Part shown: piece after piece, positions 1-5,759 of the stretch
How the letters are laid out: each line of letters opens with the position of its first letter
How positions within the stretch are numbered: the first letter of the stretch is position 1
Assembly (NCBI GenBank): GCA_946646575.1
Contig: CAMPCR010000039.1
Coordinates: forward strand, 1 to 7,972
Source of the DNA: UBA3222 sp002363035
GTDB taxonomy: Bacteria; Verrucomicrobiota; Verrucomicrobiia; Opitutales; UBA9783
Direction of reading: 5' to 3'
Length of the DNA stretch: 7,972 nucleotides
The notes under the pieces: generated by a model
Database searches by the model: none
What the model saw: only the letters and a program-made list of their open reading frames with translations
Told to the model about the DNA's origin: nothing
Program-made: the position numbers and the translations under genes

Positions 1-1
1 G

Positions 2-77
<76 letters not shown>

Positions 78-114
78 GGGGATGTGGTTGTTTGTTAATT
101 TGTATCAAAAAAAT

Positions 115-143
115 TTGCGGATTGCGTGAAGTGCAAAGATAAT
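115..143 (+). promoter_or_regulatory. candidate sigma-70 promoter of the unknown gene
   Basis: TTGCGG (115-120) and GATAAT (138-143) are separated by exactly 17 bases. The -10 box matches the consensus at five of six positions and the -35 box at three. The start point would lie near 150, giving a leader of about 40 bases that contains the small inverted repeat TTGTA/TACAA (160-164, 172-176). This suggests the gene has its own promoter rather than relying on readthrough from the tRNA. Confidence 0.4.
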
Positions 144-163
144 TCTCACGGGTGAACGTTTGT

Positions 164-1203
164 AATTCCCATACAAGTGCGAGTTTGGCATGAGTGTCGA
201 TGGTATTACCAATGAAGTTTATTTGAGCTTTGTCTATGACGGTGAGGCACTGAAAAGTCATACTCTGGAAGCAGGCGTCCTTTCCGATATCTACAAAGGT
301 ATCGACGAGTTAATAAAATGCGCAAATACCGTTCTTAACGGAGACGGAACAGTCGAAATCGTCACGGAGGCGTACGTTGCGGAAGGCGGTTGCATAAAAA
401 TACCGTTGCGTTTTCGTGAAATAACCCGACAAACGGGAGCATTTTTTTCGTTTATTGGGAAAAACGAAAAAATCATCGGTATAACAGCGATCCTTAATCT
501 GCTCGGATTAATAGATTCAGGTAACAAATATATCGCTTACGGTGCAGATTTGACGCTTTTGTACAGTGTGATTGCTTTTTATCTTCAAACTTCCGGAAAG
601 AAAATTGAAAAAAGCGAGGAAGACACTGATGGTCACATGTCCATAGTCGTCGATGGCAAGAAGTATTCCACGCGTAAGCAAGTTTTGGAACTGGCAAATC
701 ATGAGGGTGTCAGAAAAAACACAAAGAAAATACTGTCCCCCTTGGCAAGAGAGGGCATCCAAAAATTTGAAGTCAGAGACGGAAAAGAACAATCGCTTAG
801 AAAAAAGATCACGAAACAGGAGGCAGAATCTTTTTTAAAAGCATCCGAACAGCAGGAATGTTTGAATGAAACCGTTTCTTCCATGTTGCTTTCGATTGAA
901 AAAATTTCTTTTAAACAAAAAAATAAGTGGAAATTTTCGGATGGAGGGAATCGTTTTTCAGCAGTGATAAAAGATCAAAAATTTTTAAACGCCATTGATA
1001 ACGATAAAATCAGTTTCTCCAAAAACAACCTGTTGCATGCGAATGTAAAATTATCCCAAAAGATTGCAAACAACCAAATTCAATCAACATACGAAATAAC
1101 GGAAATTCTGGAAATACTACCGCCAAAACCGTCAACCGACGGGCAATTATCATTAAATTTCGACAATAACAACAGTCCAAATAAACAGTAGAATTCCCAT
1201 GCA
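164..1203. repeat. direct repeat AATTCCCAT(A/G)CA bounding the unknown gene
   Basis: AATTCCCATACA at 164-175 and AATTCCCATGCA at 1192-1203 agree at 11 of 12 positions, with nine identical bases in a row. They lie just outside the two ends of the AT-rich gene, and the right copy contains the ATG start of the ymdB-type gene. The arrangement would fit a target or recombination-site duplication made when the gene entered, with the left copy being a decayed copy of the original sequence before ymdB. Chance remains possible for a repeat this short. Confidence 0.4.
190..1191 (+). CDS. hypothetical protein, possible membrane-associated two-part protein
   Basis: I do not recognise a named family for this 333-residue protein. 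It begins with a mixed region (about 8-80) containing the ANTVLNGDG stretch (45-53). Two hydrophobic stretches follow, near 93-109 (around ITAILNLLGLI) and 114-133, then a charged linker. A middle region (150-197) contains LAREGIQKFEVRDG. A predicted beta-rich end (240-312) contains KWKFSDGGNRFSAVIKDQKF. The tail is low-complexity (QLSLNFDNNNSPNKQ). I have an impression that the LNGD, LAREGI-FEVRDG and KW-FSDG--F-A-I-D stretches recur together in uncharacterised proteins of scattered bacteria, but I cannot verify this. No catalytic motif is visible. ATG 190 is the first possible start after an in-frame TAA at 163-165; no Shine-Dalgarno sequence is seen. Base composition is much richer in A+T than in the neighbours, and the gene lies between a tRNA and ymdB, which suggests horizontal acquisition. 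Confidence 0.8.
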   Translation: MSVDGITNEVYLSFVYDGEALKSHTLEAGVLSDIYKGIDELIKCANTVLNGDGTVEIVTEAYVAEGGCIKIPLRFREITRQTGAFFSFIGKNEKIIGITAILNLLGLIDSGNKYIAYGADLTLLYSVIAFYLQTSGKKIEKSEEDTDGHMSIVVDGKKYSTRKQVLELANHEGVRKNTKKILSPLAREGIQKFEVRDGKEQSLRKKITKQEAESFLKASEQQECLNETVSSMLLSIEKISFKQKNKWKFSDGGNRFSAVIKDQKFLNAIDNDKISFSKNNLLHANVKLSQKIANNQIQSTYEITEILEILPPKPSTDGQLSLNFDNNNSPNKQ

Positions 1204-2005
1204 CGAATGTCGTATCTTATTTTTCGGGGACATCGGCGGACGTCCGGGGCGTCGTTTCGTGCTGTCACAACTGCCGTTGTTGCGAGAGCGGTACAAGCCA
1301 GATTTTATCTTTGCCAATGCCGAAAACGCCACGCATGGCTTCGGTTTGAATGCCGCGACGGCACAAAAACTGCACGATGCCGGCATCGACGGGCTGACGC
1401 TCGGCAATCACACCTGGGATCAAAAAGAGTTCTGGAACGAAATCGATACCCTGCCGTACGTTTGCCGTCCCGCCAATTACCCGAAGGCTCCCGGGAAAAT
1501 GTATCTTGTCTTTGAGCATCAGGGCGAAAAGCTGGCAGTTATAAATTTGTTGGGACGAACGGGTATTCGCACGGCGTTGGATTGCCCGTTTCAAACGGCG
1601 ACAAAATTGATCGAAGCTCTCGAAAACGACGGTATCCGCAATGTAATTGTGGATTTTCACGCCGAAACGACCGCCGAAAAGTATGCGCTCGGTTGGTTTT
1701 TATCGAAAAAAGAAGGTGTTTGCGCGGTTTTGGGCACCCATACGCATGTTCCGACCGCCGACACGCGCCTCTTAAACAATCGGACGGCATTTGTGAGCGA
1801 CATCGGCATGTGCGGTCCGCACGACAGCGTGATCGGTTGCGAAATCGATCCCGTTATCGAGCGTTTTGTCGAAGGCAAACCGAACCGCCTCGAAGTTGCC
1901 AAGGGCGCGGCGGTTTTAAATGCCGTCTTCATCCGCCTCGACCTCGAACAGCATTGTGCCTTATCGATTGAACGCATTCAGAGAATCGAAGAAAGCGATG
2001 TATAA
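1199..2005 (+). CDS. ymdB: YmdB-type metallophosphoesterase (TIGR00282 family)
   Basis: This 268-residue protein fits the YmdB family of dinuclear-metal phosphodiesterases, whose Bacillus member hydrolyses 2',3'-cyclic nucleotides and affects biofilm formation and RNA turnover. The ligand motifs are all present in order: D11 in GDIGG, E42-N43 in NAEN, N70-H71 in GNHTWD, H154 in DFHAET, and H181/H183 in GTHTHVPTAD, followed by SDIGMCGPHDSVIG (200-213). H71 corresponds to the proposed catalytic histidine. Full family length with no signal peptide, so it should be cytoplasmic. The start lies seven bases after the stop of the preceding gene, with no clear Shine-Dalgarno sequence, so translational coupling is possible. 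Base composition returns to that of the core genes here, unlike the upstream neighbour. The family is secure; the substrate in this organism is inferred. Confidence 0.93.
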   Translation: MHECRILFFGDIGGRPGRRFVLSQLPLLRERYKPDFIFANAENATHGFGLNAATAQKLHDAGIDGLTLGNHTWDQKEFWNEIDTLPYVCRPANYPKAPGKMYLVFEHQGEKLAVINLLGRTGIRTALDCPFQTATKLIEALENDGIRNVIVDFHAETTAEKYALGWFLSKKEGVCAVLGTHTHVPTADTRLLNNRTAFVSDIGMCGPHDSVIGCEIDPVIERFVEGKPNRLEVAKGAAVLNAVFIRLDLEQHCALSIERIQRIEESDV

Positions 2006-2198
2006 AGTACGTAAAACGTTCCGAAAACCGCTTTGGGAACAGGGATGTACTCCGCGGGTAATGCGTTTTTGCGCTCCTTGATGAGGAAACGCCTGTTTCT
2101 TGCGTTCTGTGCCACTTTCGATAATCTTTTAACGAGAGAGGTACTTCGATTTTTATGTTTGTGAGGTAATTTTGCTTTCTTCCCGCTTCCAGGTGTAA

Positions 2199-2229
2199 TT
2201 TCTTAATTTCTTTAAGAAAAAGATTTTTT
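2199..2229 (+). terminator. candidate intrinsic terminator, weak AT-rich stem
   Basis: TTTCTTAA (2199-2206) pairs perfectly with TTAAGAAA (2212-2219) around a five-base loop. A run of six T follows at 2224-2229. The stem has eight pairs but only one G-C, so it would be weak. It lies about 190 bases after the ymdB stop and could end that transcript. The following bases GATTTT-TT-AAAATC (2222-2235) form a second small dyad. Confidence 0.35.
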
Positions 2230-2390
2230 AAAATCGGAGCACATCGAGACAAAATATGCATATTTTCGGAAATAAATTCTTTTTAAATTGAAAAATTTTC
2301 TTACCTCGTCATAACCAATGTTCAGGTCACCCGGAATGTGTTCAGCGTTTTACCCGCATTAAATACGCTGTATTTATCCATTCGGCACCG

Positions 2391-2407
2391 TTGGCACGAT
2401 TTATGCT
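2391..2407 (+). promoter_or_regulatory. sigma-54 (RpoN)-like -24/-12 promoter
   Basis: TTGGCACG-ATTT-ATGCT matches the RpoN consensus YTGGCACG-N4-TTGCW at every fixed base except one (A for the first T of TTGC). The GG at 2393-2394 and GC at 2405-2406 have the required spacing. The predicted start, 12 bases after the C at 2406, is about 2418. That would fall inside the AGAGG ribosome-binding site of the following gene and leave only about seven bases of leader, which argues against simple use of this promoter. No upstream activator site could be identified by eye. Confidence 0.4.
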
Positions 2408-2424
2408 TTCATTTAGAGGTACCT

Positions 2425-2715
2425 ATGAAAACAACCGCATTTATTCCCATATCCGTATTATCAACTATCCTGCCGACATTACATGCGGCGAAAAACACGA
2501 CCCCGAAACTGGAACAGCCGAGAGCGGTTCAAAAGGCGAAAACGCCTCAAAAAACGTCGTTCAACGCATTTCGGGATGATTCGTTCCTTTTTTCGGAGCT
2601 TCGAAACCCCGCTTTCAAAGAAAAACCTGCGGACAATCGTGCCGATCGTTTTCCCGAGGCGTACAATCCGTGGAAAGAAGATGCCGCACGCACCAAAGCT
2701 GCTTTCAGTTATTGA
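2425..2715 (+). CDS. small probably exported protein, 96 residues, unknown function
   Basis: I do not recognise this protein. I chose ATG 2425 because AGAGG at 2415-2419 sits five bases before it, one of only two clear Shine-Dalgarno sequences among the + strand genes here, and because the protein then begins like a signal peptide: MKTT, a hydrophobic stretch from about 5 to 18, and a likely cleavage site after LHA (about residue 21). An in-frame ATG at 2338 would bury this signal. The mature part is about 75 residues, polar and rich in K, R, P and A, with no cysteine. It contains FRDDSFLFSELRNPAF (49-64) and ends in DRFPEAYNPWKEDAARTKAAFSY. No membrane anchor or lipobox is seen, so a periplasmic or secreted location is inferred. 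Codon use is similar to the core genes. A non-coding origin cannot be excluded for so short a frame. Confidence 0.55.
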   Translation: MKTTAFIPISVLSTILPTLHAAKNTTPKLEQPRAVQKAKTPQKTSFNAFRDDSFLFSELRNPAFKEKPADNRADRFPEAYNPWKEDAARTKAAFSY

Positions 2716-2984
2716 CGTTTAACGACAACGGTTGCAAAACGACGAAGATCTTCGCATTGCATTTTACAGGCAAACGGAGGTCTTTGTTTTTCCGCCTTTT
2801 TAACAACACCTGCGGCAAACGGTGTGATTTTGCGCAAAACGTTCCGTGTCGGTTTAAAAGCATCATCCGTTTCTGTCATTCCCGTAAAGTGTTTTGCAGG
2901 CGTTCGCGGATATTTGTTGAAAAATGGTCGGCATCGGAACTTTCGTGCGCCGAACGTGCTTTGTTCTTGAAGCAAACGGCACAT
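2709..2984 (-). CDS. doubtful reading frame in the gap before kdsA
   Basis: A 91-codon frame runs opposite to kdsA and ends just inside the 3' end of the small exported-protein gene. An internal ATG would give 56 residues (MTETDDAFKPTRNVLRKI...), preceded by ACGGGA. Its codons resemble those of the core genes, and its product is basic, ending in RRFATVVVKRQ. I recognise no family, and a + strand frame across the same bases is also open, so this could be chance. Other content of this 288-base gap: the perfect palindrome CGAAGATCTTCG (2743-2754) and three copies of GCAAACGG (near 2770, 2815 and 2973). Confidence 0.15.
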   Translation of the reverse strand: MCRLLQEQSTFGARKFRCRPFFNKYPRTPAKHFTGMTETDDAFKPTRNVLRKITPFAAGVVKKAEKQRPPFACKMQCEDLRRFATVVVKRQ

Positions 2985-2994
2985 TTTTTACGAT
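2967..2994 (+). promoter_or_regulatory. weak candidate promoter of kdsA
   Basis: TTGAAG (2967-2972) and TACGAT (2989-2994) are spaced by 16 bases and each matches the sigma-70 consensus at four of six positions. The start point would lie almost at the ATG at 3004, implying a leaderless or very short-leader transcript. This agrees with the absence of a Shine-Dalgarno sequence there but is otherwise unsupported. Confidence 0.25.
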
Positions 2995-3003
2995 AACGGC
3001 GAA

Positions 3004-3816
3004 ATGAGTAACTTTTTTACGCCGAACAAACTCCTCCTTATTGCCGGTCCCTGCGCCATCGAAAGCCTAGAGCTCTGCCGAACGATCGCGGAGGTTTTGG
3101 CGAACCTGCAACGGAAATATACCGACAAGTTGACTGTTATCTTTAAAGGTTCGTTCGATAAAGCTAATCGCACCGCCGCCGAAAGTCCGCGCGGGCTCGG
3201 ATTGGAACGCGGATTGGAGGTTTTGGCAGCCGTTCGTCGGGAATTCGATTTGCCGGTTACGACCGATATTCATCTGCCGCAACAGGCGAAAGCGGTTTCA
3301 GACGTATGCGATATCATTCAAATTCCCGCGTTTTTGTGCCGACAGACGGATTTACTGAAAGCCGTCGCCGAAACCGACCGCACCGTCAGCGTTAAGAAAG
3401 GGCAATTTCTTTCGCCGTTCGACATGCAATTCGTAGTCGAAAAATTGCAATACTTCGGCGCAAAAGAGATCTGGCTCATCGAACGCGGAACGACCTTCGG
3501 TTACGGCAATTTGGTCGTTGACATGCGTTCGTTTCCGATCCTGCGCCAAACAAATTGCCCGACACTGTTCGATGCCACGCACAGCCTGCAGATGATTGGC
3601 AACGGTACGAAGGTGACCGGCGGCGACCGACGTTTTTTTCAACCGCTCGCTCAAGCCGCGCTTGCAAGCGGCGCACAGGGTTTATTTGTCGAAACGCATC
3701 CGCATCCCGAAGCGGCATGGTCGGATCAAGCCACACAACTGCCTTTGGAACAATTGCCGACGGCGATTAAGAAGTGCCTGAAAATTTGGGAATACGCGCG
3801 AGCGGCGGAAGACTGA
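3004..3816 (+). CDS. kdsA: 3-deoxy-D-manno-octulosonate-8-phosphate synthase (KDO-8-P synthase)
   Basis: KdsA condenses phosphoenolpyruvate with arabinose-5-phosphate to make KDO-8-phosphate, the precursor of the inner-core sugar of lipopolysaccharide, in the cytoplasm. The 270-residue barrel is full length. Visible motifs are IAGPCAIES (13-21), FKGSFDKANR (47-56), TTDIHLP (86-92), IIQIPAFLCRQTDLL (104-118), VKKGQFLSP (130-138), RGTTFGYGNLVVDMRS (161-176), DATHSLQ (190-196), ETHPHP (230-235) and SDQATQLPL (240-248). The four expected metal ligands are present at C17, H193, E230 and D241, placing it in the metal-dependent class; E. coli-type metal-independent enzymes have Asn in place of the Cys. 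The substrate-loop segment after KANR reads TAAESPRG rather than the common SSIHS-RG. Flanked by non-coding gaps, so probably transcribed on its own. No partner KDO genes are in the window. Confidence 0.97.
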   Translation: MSNFFTPNKLLLIAGPCAIESLELCRTIAEVLANLQRKYTDKLTVIFKGSFDKANRTAAESPRGLGLERGLEVLAAVRREFDLPVTTDIHLPQQAKAVSDVCDIIQIPAFLCRQTDLLKAVAETDRTVSVKKGQFLSPFDMQFVVEKLQYFGAKEIWLIERGTTFGYGNLVVDMRSFPILRQTNCPTLFDATHSLQMIGNGTKVTGGDRRFFQPLAQAALASGAQGLFVETHPHPEAAWSDQATQLPLEQLPTAIKKCLKIWEYARAAED

Positions 3817-3860
3817 AAATATATATATATATGGAAGCGGTGCATGTTGTTCTCTTCCGC
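3805..3860 (+). terminator. inverted repeat enclosing an (AT)7 tract after kdsA, possible terminator
   Basis: GCGGAAGA (3805-3812, the last kdsA codons) is the exact complement of TCTTCCGC (3853-3860), which is followed by GTTTCTT. The 40-base loop holds the simple repeat (AT)7 at 3819-3832, itself able to fold. The alternative shorter stem GGAAG/CTTCC (3833-3837, 3854-3858) competes with it. The T-rich end and the position support termination of kdsA; the long loop and imperfect T tract weaken the call. Confidence 0.3.
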
Positions 3861-3882
3861 GTTTCTTAAACGTTAACATTTC

Positions 3883-3920
3883 GCTTACGGTGTTGAAAAT
3901 ATGCCGTTGTAAGCAATAAT
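3883..3920 (+). promoter_or_regulatory. sigma-70-like promoter of fmt with a flanking inverted repeat
   Basis: TTGAAA (3893-3898) and AATAAT (3915-3920) are spaced by 16 bases, each matching the consensus at five of six positions. The start point near 3927 leaves a leader of about 11 bases before the ATG at 3938. GCTTAC (3883-3888) and its complement GTAAGC (3909-3914) lie on either side of the -35 box, the right arm touching the -10 box, so the dyad could be an operator. Confidence 0.5.
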
Positions 3921-3937
3921 ACAGGGTGTAGTTTTTC

Positions 3938-4942
3938 ATGAAACCGCGCGTTATTTTCTTTTCGGCGGACGAAATTTCAAAGCCCTGTCTGGAATTTCTG
4001 CGCACGGAACCTTCGATTGCCTTCTGCGGTATCGTTACCCAACCGCAGCGTGCCAAAGGACGCGGGCAAACCGTGAGCCTCAATCCGATCGCTCAATGGG
4101 CACAAACGCACGCTTTACCCTTTTACCAAGCCGAAACCATGAATGACGCGGCATTTGATTGGTTGAAACAGATCCAACCGCATCTTGTGCTCGTGATGGC
4201 GTTCGGACATATTCTCAAAAAGCGTTTTTTGGAACTTCCGAAACTCGGCATGTGGAATTTGCACGTTTCGCTGTTGCCGAAATACCGCGGCGCTTCGCCC
4301 GTTCAAGCCGCATTGCTCAACGGCGACGCCGAAACGGGCGTAACGTTGATGTCGATGGTCGAGGTCATGGACGCGGGAGCTTGGACGGCGCAGCAAAAAA
4401 CGGCGATTGCTCCCGACGATACCGCGGTAACATTGCGGGAGAAATTGGCGCAGGCGAGTGCGGCACTGTTGCGTACGTCTCTGCCAGCGTTATTATCCGA
4501 AACTTACGTACTCACACCGCAAAACGAAGCCGACGCGACGTACTGCAAAAAGCTTTCCAAAGCCGACGGCTATCTGGATTTCTCAAAACCCGCCGCCTTC
4601 CTCGAACGTTGTATCCGCGCGTATCAACCGTGGCCGGGCGCGTATTTTCTCAAAAACAACGAACGTTATTTGGTGCATCGAGCGCACGTGTCGGCAGATG
4701 GTACGGCGAGAAACGATCTGTTATTTCCGACCGCATCGACTTCAGTCAAAGATAAACTTTCCGCAAATGCCGATGGTACGCACCCGACATACGGACAATT
4801 CCTTACAGATCCGCACCGCACCGTTTTGGCGGTGACGACGGGAGAAGACTTGCTTGTTGTCGATCGCATTCAAAAAGCCGGCGGGAAACCGATGAACGCG
4901 GCGGAGTTTTTGCGCGGAAACCGTCATTTTCTCGAAACATAA
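3938..4942 (+). CDS. fmt: methionyl-tRNA formyltransferase
   Basis: Fmt transfers a formyl group from 10-formyltetrahydrofolate to methionine on initiator tRNA, in the cytoplasm. The protein has 334 residues, slightly longer than the usual 310-320. The formyltransferase domain (about 1-190) carries the catalytic trio N107, H109 and D145 in WNLHVSLLPKYRGASP (106-121) and EVMDAG (142-147). The C-terminal tRNA-binding domain (about 200-330) includes ATYCKKLSKADGYLDF (200-215), RAYQPWPGA (227-235) and the terminal GGKPMNAAEFLRG (315-327). Two features differ from the common form: the N-terminus has FFSADEIS where most enzymes have GTPDFA, and DAGAW replaces DTGPI. Both resemble what I recall from Opitutae. 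ATG 3938 gives the expected N-terminal strand; AGGGTG at 3923-3928 is a possible weak ribosome-binding site, nine bases upstream. No def gene lies next to it, unlike in many bacteria. Confidence 0.97.
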   Translation: MKPRVIFFSADEISKPCLEFLRTEPSIAFCGIVTQPQRAKGRGQTVSLNPIAQWAQTHALPFYQAETMNDAAFDWLKQIQPHLVLVMAFGHILKKRFLELPKLGMWNLHVSLLPKYRGASPVQAALLNGDAETGVTLMSMVEVMDAGAWTAQQKTAIAPDDTAVTLREKLAQASAALLRTSLPALLSETYVLTPQNEADATYCKKLSKADGYLDFSKPAAFLERCIRAYQPWPGAYFLKNNERYLVHRAHVSADGTARNDLLFPTASTSVKDKLSANADGTHPTYGQFLTDPHRTVLAVTTGEDLLVVDRIQKAGGKPMNAAEFLRGNRHFLET

Positions 4943-5003
4943 AACAAGTTTTTACGCGCACCGAACGCTGTTTTCCGACATAAGGACTTCAAAATTCGAT
5001 GTC

Positions 5004-5117
5004 CGGCGAGGGGAACTTCCAAACCGCGGATACGGTTGTTTCCCCTGCCGCAGTACACACCCGCACCGCAAATCGGTTCGAAGCGGTAACAGCGGATGTT
5101 TCGTTTTGTGTGAACAT
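5004..5117 (+). promoter_or_regulatory. three consecutive hairpins upstream of plsY, possible structured leader
   Basis: Hairpin 1 spans 5004-5050: 5004-5007 pairs with 5047-5050, 5009-5015 with 5040-5046, C5016 with G5038, and AACCG (5022-5026) with CGGTT (5033-5037) around the loop CGGATA. That makes about 17 pairs with small bulges. Hairpin 2 pairs CCGC (5061-5064) with GCGG (5092-5095) and ACCGC (5065-5069) with GCGGT (5083-5087). Hairpin 3 pairs ATGTT (5096-5100) with AACAT (5113-5117). No T run follows, so this does not look like an fmt terminator. I match it to no known riboswitch or RNA family. Reading frames on both strands also cross it, so a coding origin is not excluded. Confidence 0.4.
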
Positions 5118-5192
5118 TTCGAAGATTGCCTGTAAAACTCCGATGCAATTCGTATCGACAAGCGGATGCATTTTCCCGTACAAGGAAGAGGT

Positions 5193-5759
5193 ATGTTCGC
5201 GGCATTGTGCATCGGATATATTTTGGGCGCGTTGCCGTTCGGCTTTTGGATTGCCAAAGCACACGGTGTTTGTATCTTCGACGTCGGAAGCGGCAATCCC
5301 GGCGCCACCAATGTTTTGCGTATGGTCGGTAAAAAAGCCGGATACACGGTCTTCTTCCTGGATGCCCTCAAGGGTATGGTTGCAACATTCATCGGATTAA
5401 AATTGCAATATCCCTACGTCGGTCTGGTCGGTGCCCTGGTCGGTCACGGCTTTTCATTTTTTATCCGCTTCAAAGGCGGGAAAGGCGTCGCCACCCTCAT
5501 CGGCGGGTTATTTCTCCTTATGCCGCTGCCGCTGTTGTCGGGGCTGCTTGTTTGGCTGGCGGTGTTCAAATACACGCGCTACGTTTCCTGTGCCTCAATT
5601 TGCTTTGTATTTTCTCTGTTGCCCTTTTGTTGTCTCTGGAACGGCATCCAAACAACCCGCATGCATGCATTGCCGTTGTTTGTACTGTGTGTTTGGGTGC
5701 TGGTGCATCATCGCAAAAATCTCGTGAGGTTGTGGAGGGGGGAGGAGAATAGGTTTTGA
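5193..5759 (+). CDS. plsY: glycerol-3-phosphate acyltransferase PlsY
   Basis: PlsY transfers the acyl group of acyl-phosphate to glycerol-3-phosphate, making lysophosphatidic acid, the first step of phospholipid synthesis, in the inner membrane. The 188-residue chain is of family length and largely hydrophobic, with about five membrane segments. The conserved loops are visible: GSGNPGATNVLR (32-43), the glycine-rich GHGFSFFIRFKGGKGVAT (84-101), the phosphate-binding signature, and the weaker third motif around TRYVSCASI (128-136). It ends in HHRKNLVRLWRGEE (172-185), matching the usual cytoplasmic tail. I chose ATG 5193 over the in-frame ATG 5166 because AAGGAAGAGG lies just before it and because the family starts directly with the first membrane helix (IGYILGALPFG). 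PlsX, which makes the acyl-phosphate, is not in the window. The gene is convergent with comM. Confidence 0.95.
   Translation: MFAALCIGYILGALPFGFWIAKAHGVCIFDVGSGNPGATNVLRMVGKKAGYTVFFLDALKGMVATFIGLKLQYPYVGLVGALVGHGFSFFIRFKGGKGVATLIGGLFLLMPLPLLSGLLVWLAVFKYTRYVSCASICFVFSLLPFCCLWNGIQTTRMHALPLFVLCVWVLVHHRKNLVRLWRGEENRF

Larger units (their letters stand above)
2006..2424. other. AT-rich gap between ymdB and the small exported-protein gene
   Basis: No convincing gene is seen in these 419 bases. The first part can fold: GTTCC-AAA with TTT-GGAAC at 2018-2040 (eight pairs around one mismatch), then GCGTTT/AAACGC (2063-2068, 2087-2092). A stronger AT hairpin followed by a T run lies at 2199-2229. A weak sigma-70-like pair, TTGAAA (2288-2293) and CATAAC (2310-2315), is spaced by 16 bases. 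Very short frames, such as one starting at ATG 1998, have no support. Confidence 0.5.

Noticed and set aside
2065..2095. Hammerhead-like core (TTGATGAG...GAAAC)
   Set aside because: The conserved CTGATGA and the separate CGAAA with flanking stems are not present; only a loose resemblance.
1929..2261. - strand frame of 110 codons after ymdB
   Set aside because: Part is the complement of the ymdB end and the rest lies in AT-rich sequence; no motif, no ribosome-binding site and no family resemblance.
2338..2424. Longer start for the small exported protein
   Set aside because: It has no ribosome-binding site, would bury the signal-peptide-like start, and would place the sigma-54-like motif inside coding sequence.
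2670..2996. + strand frame of 108 codons before kdsA
   Set aside because: The translation is rich in C, R and F, overlaps the small exported-protein gene, and has no plausible start signal.
5166..5192. Upstream in-frame ATG as the plsY start
   Set aside because: It would add nine polar residues before the first membrane helix, whereas ATG 5193 has AAGGAAGAGG before it and fits the family length.
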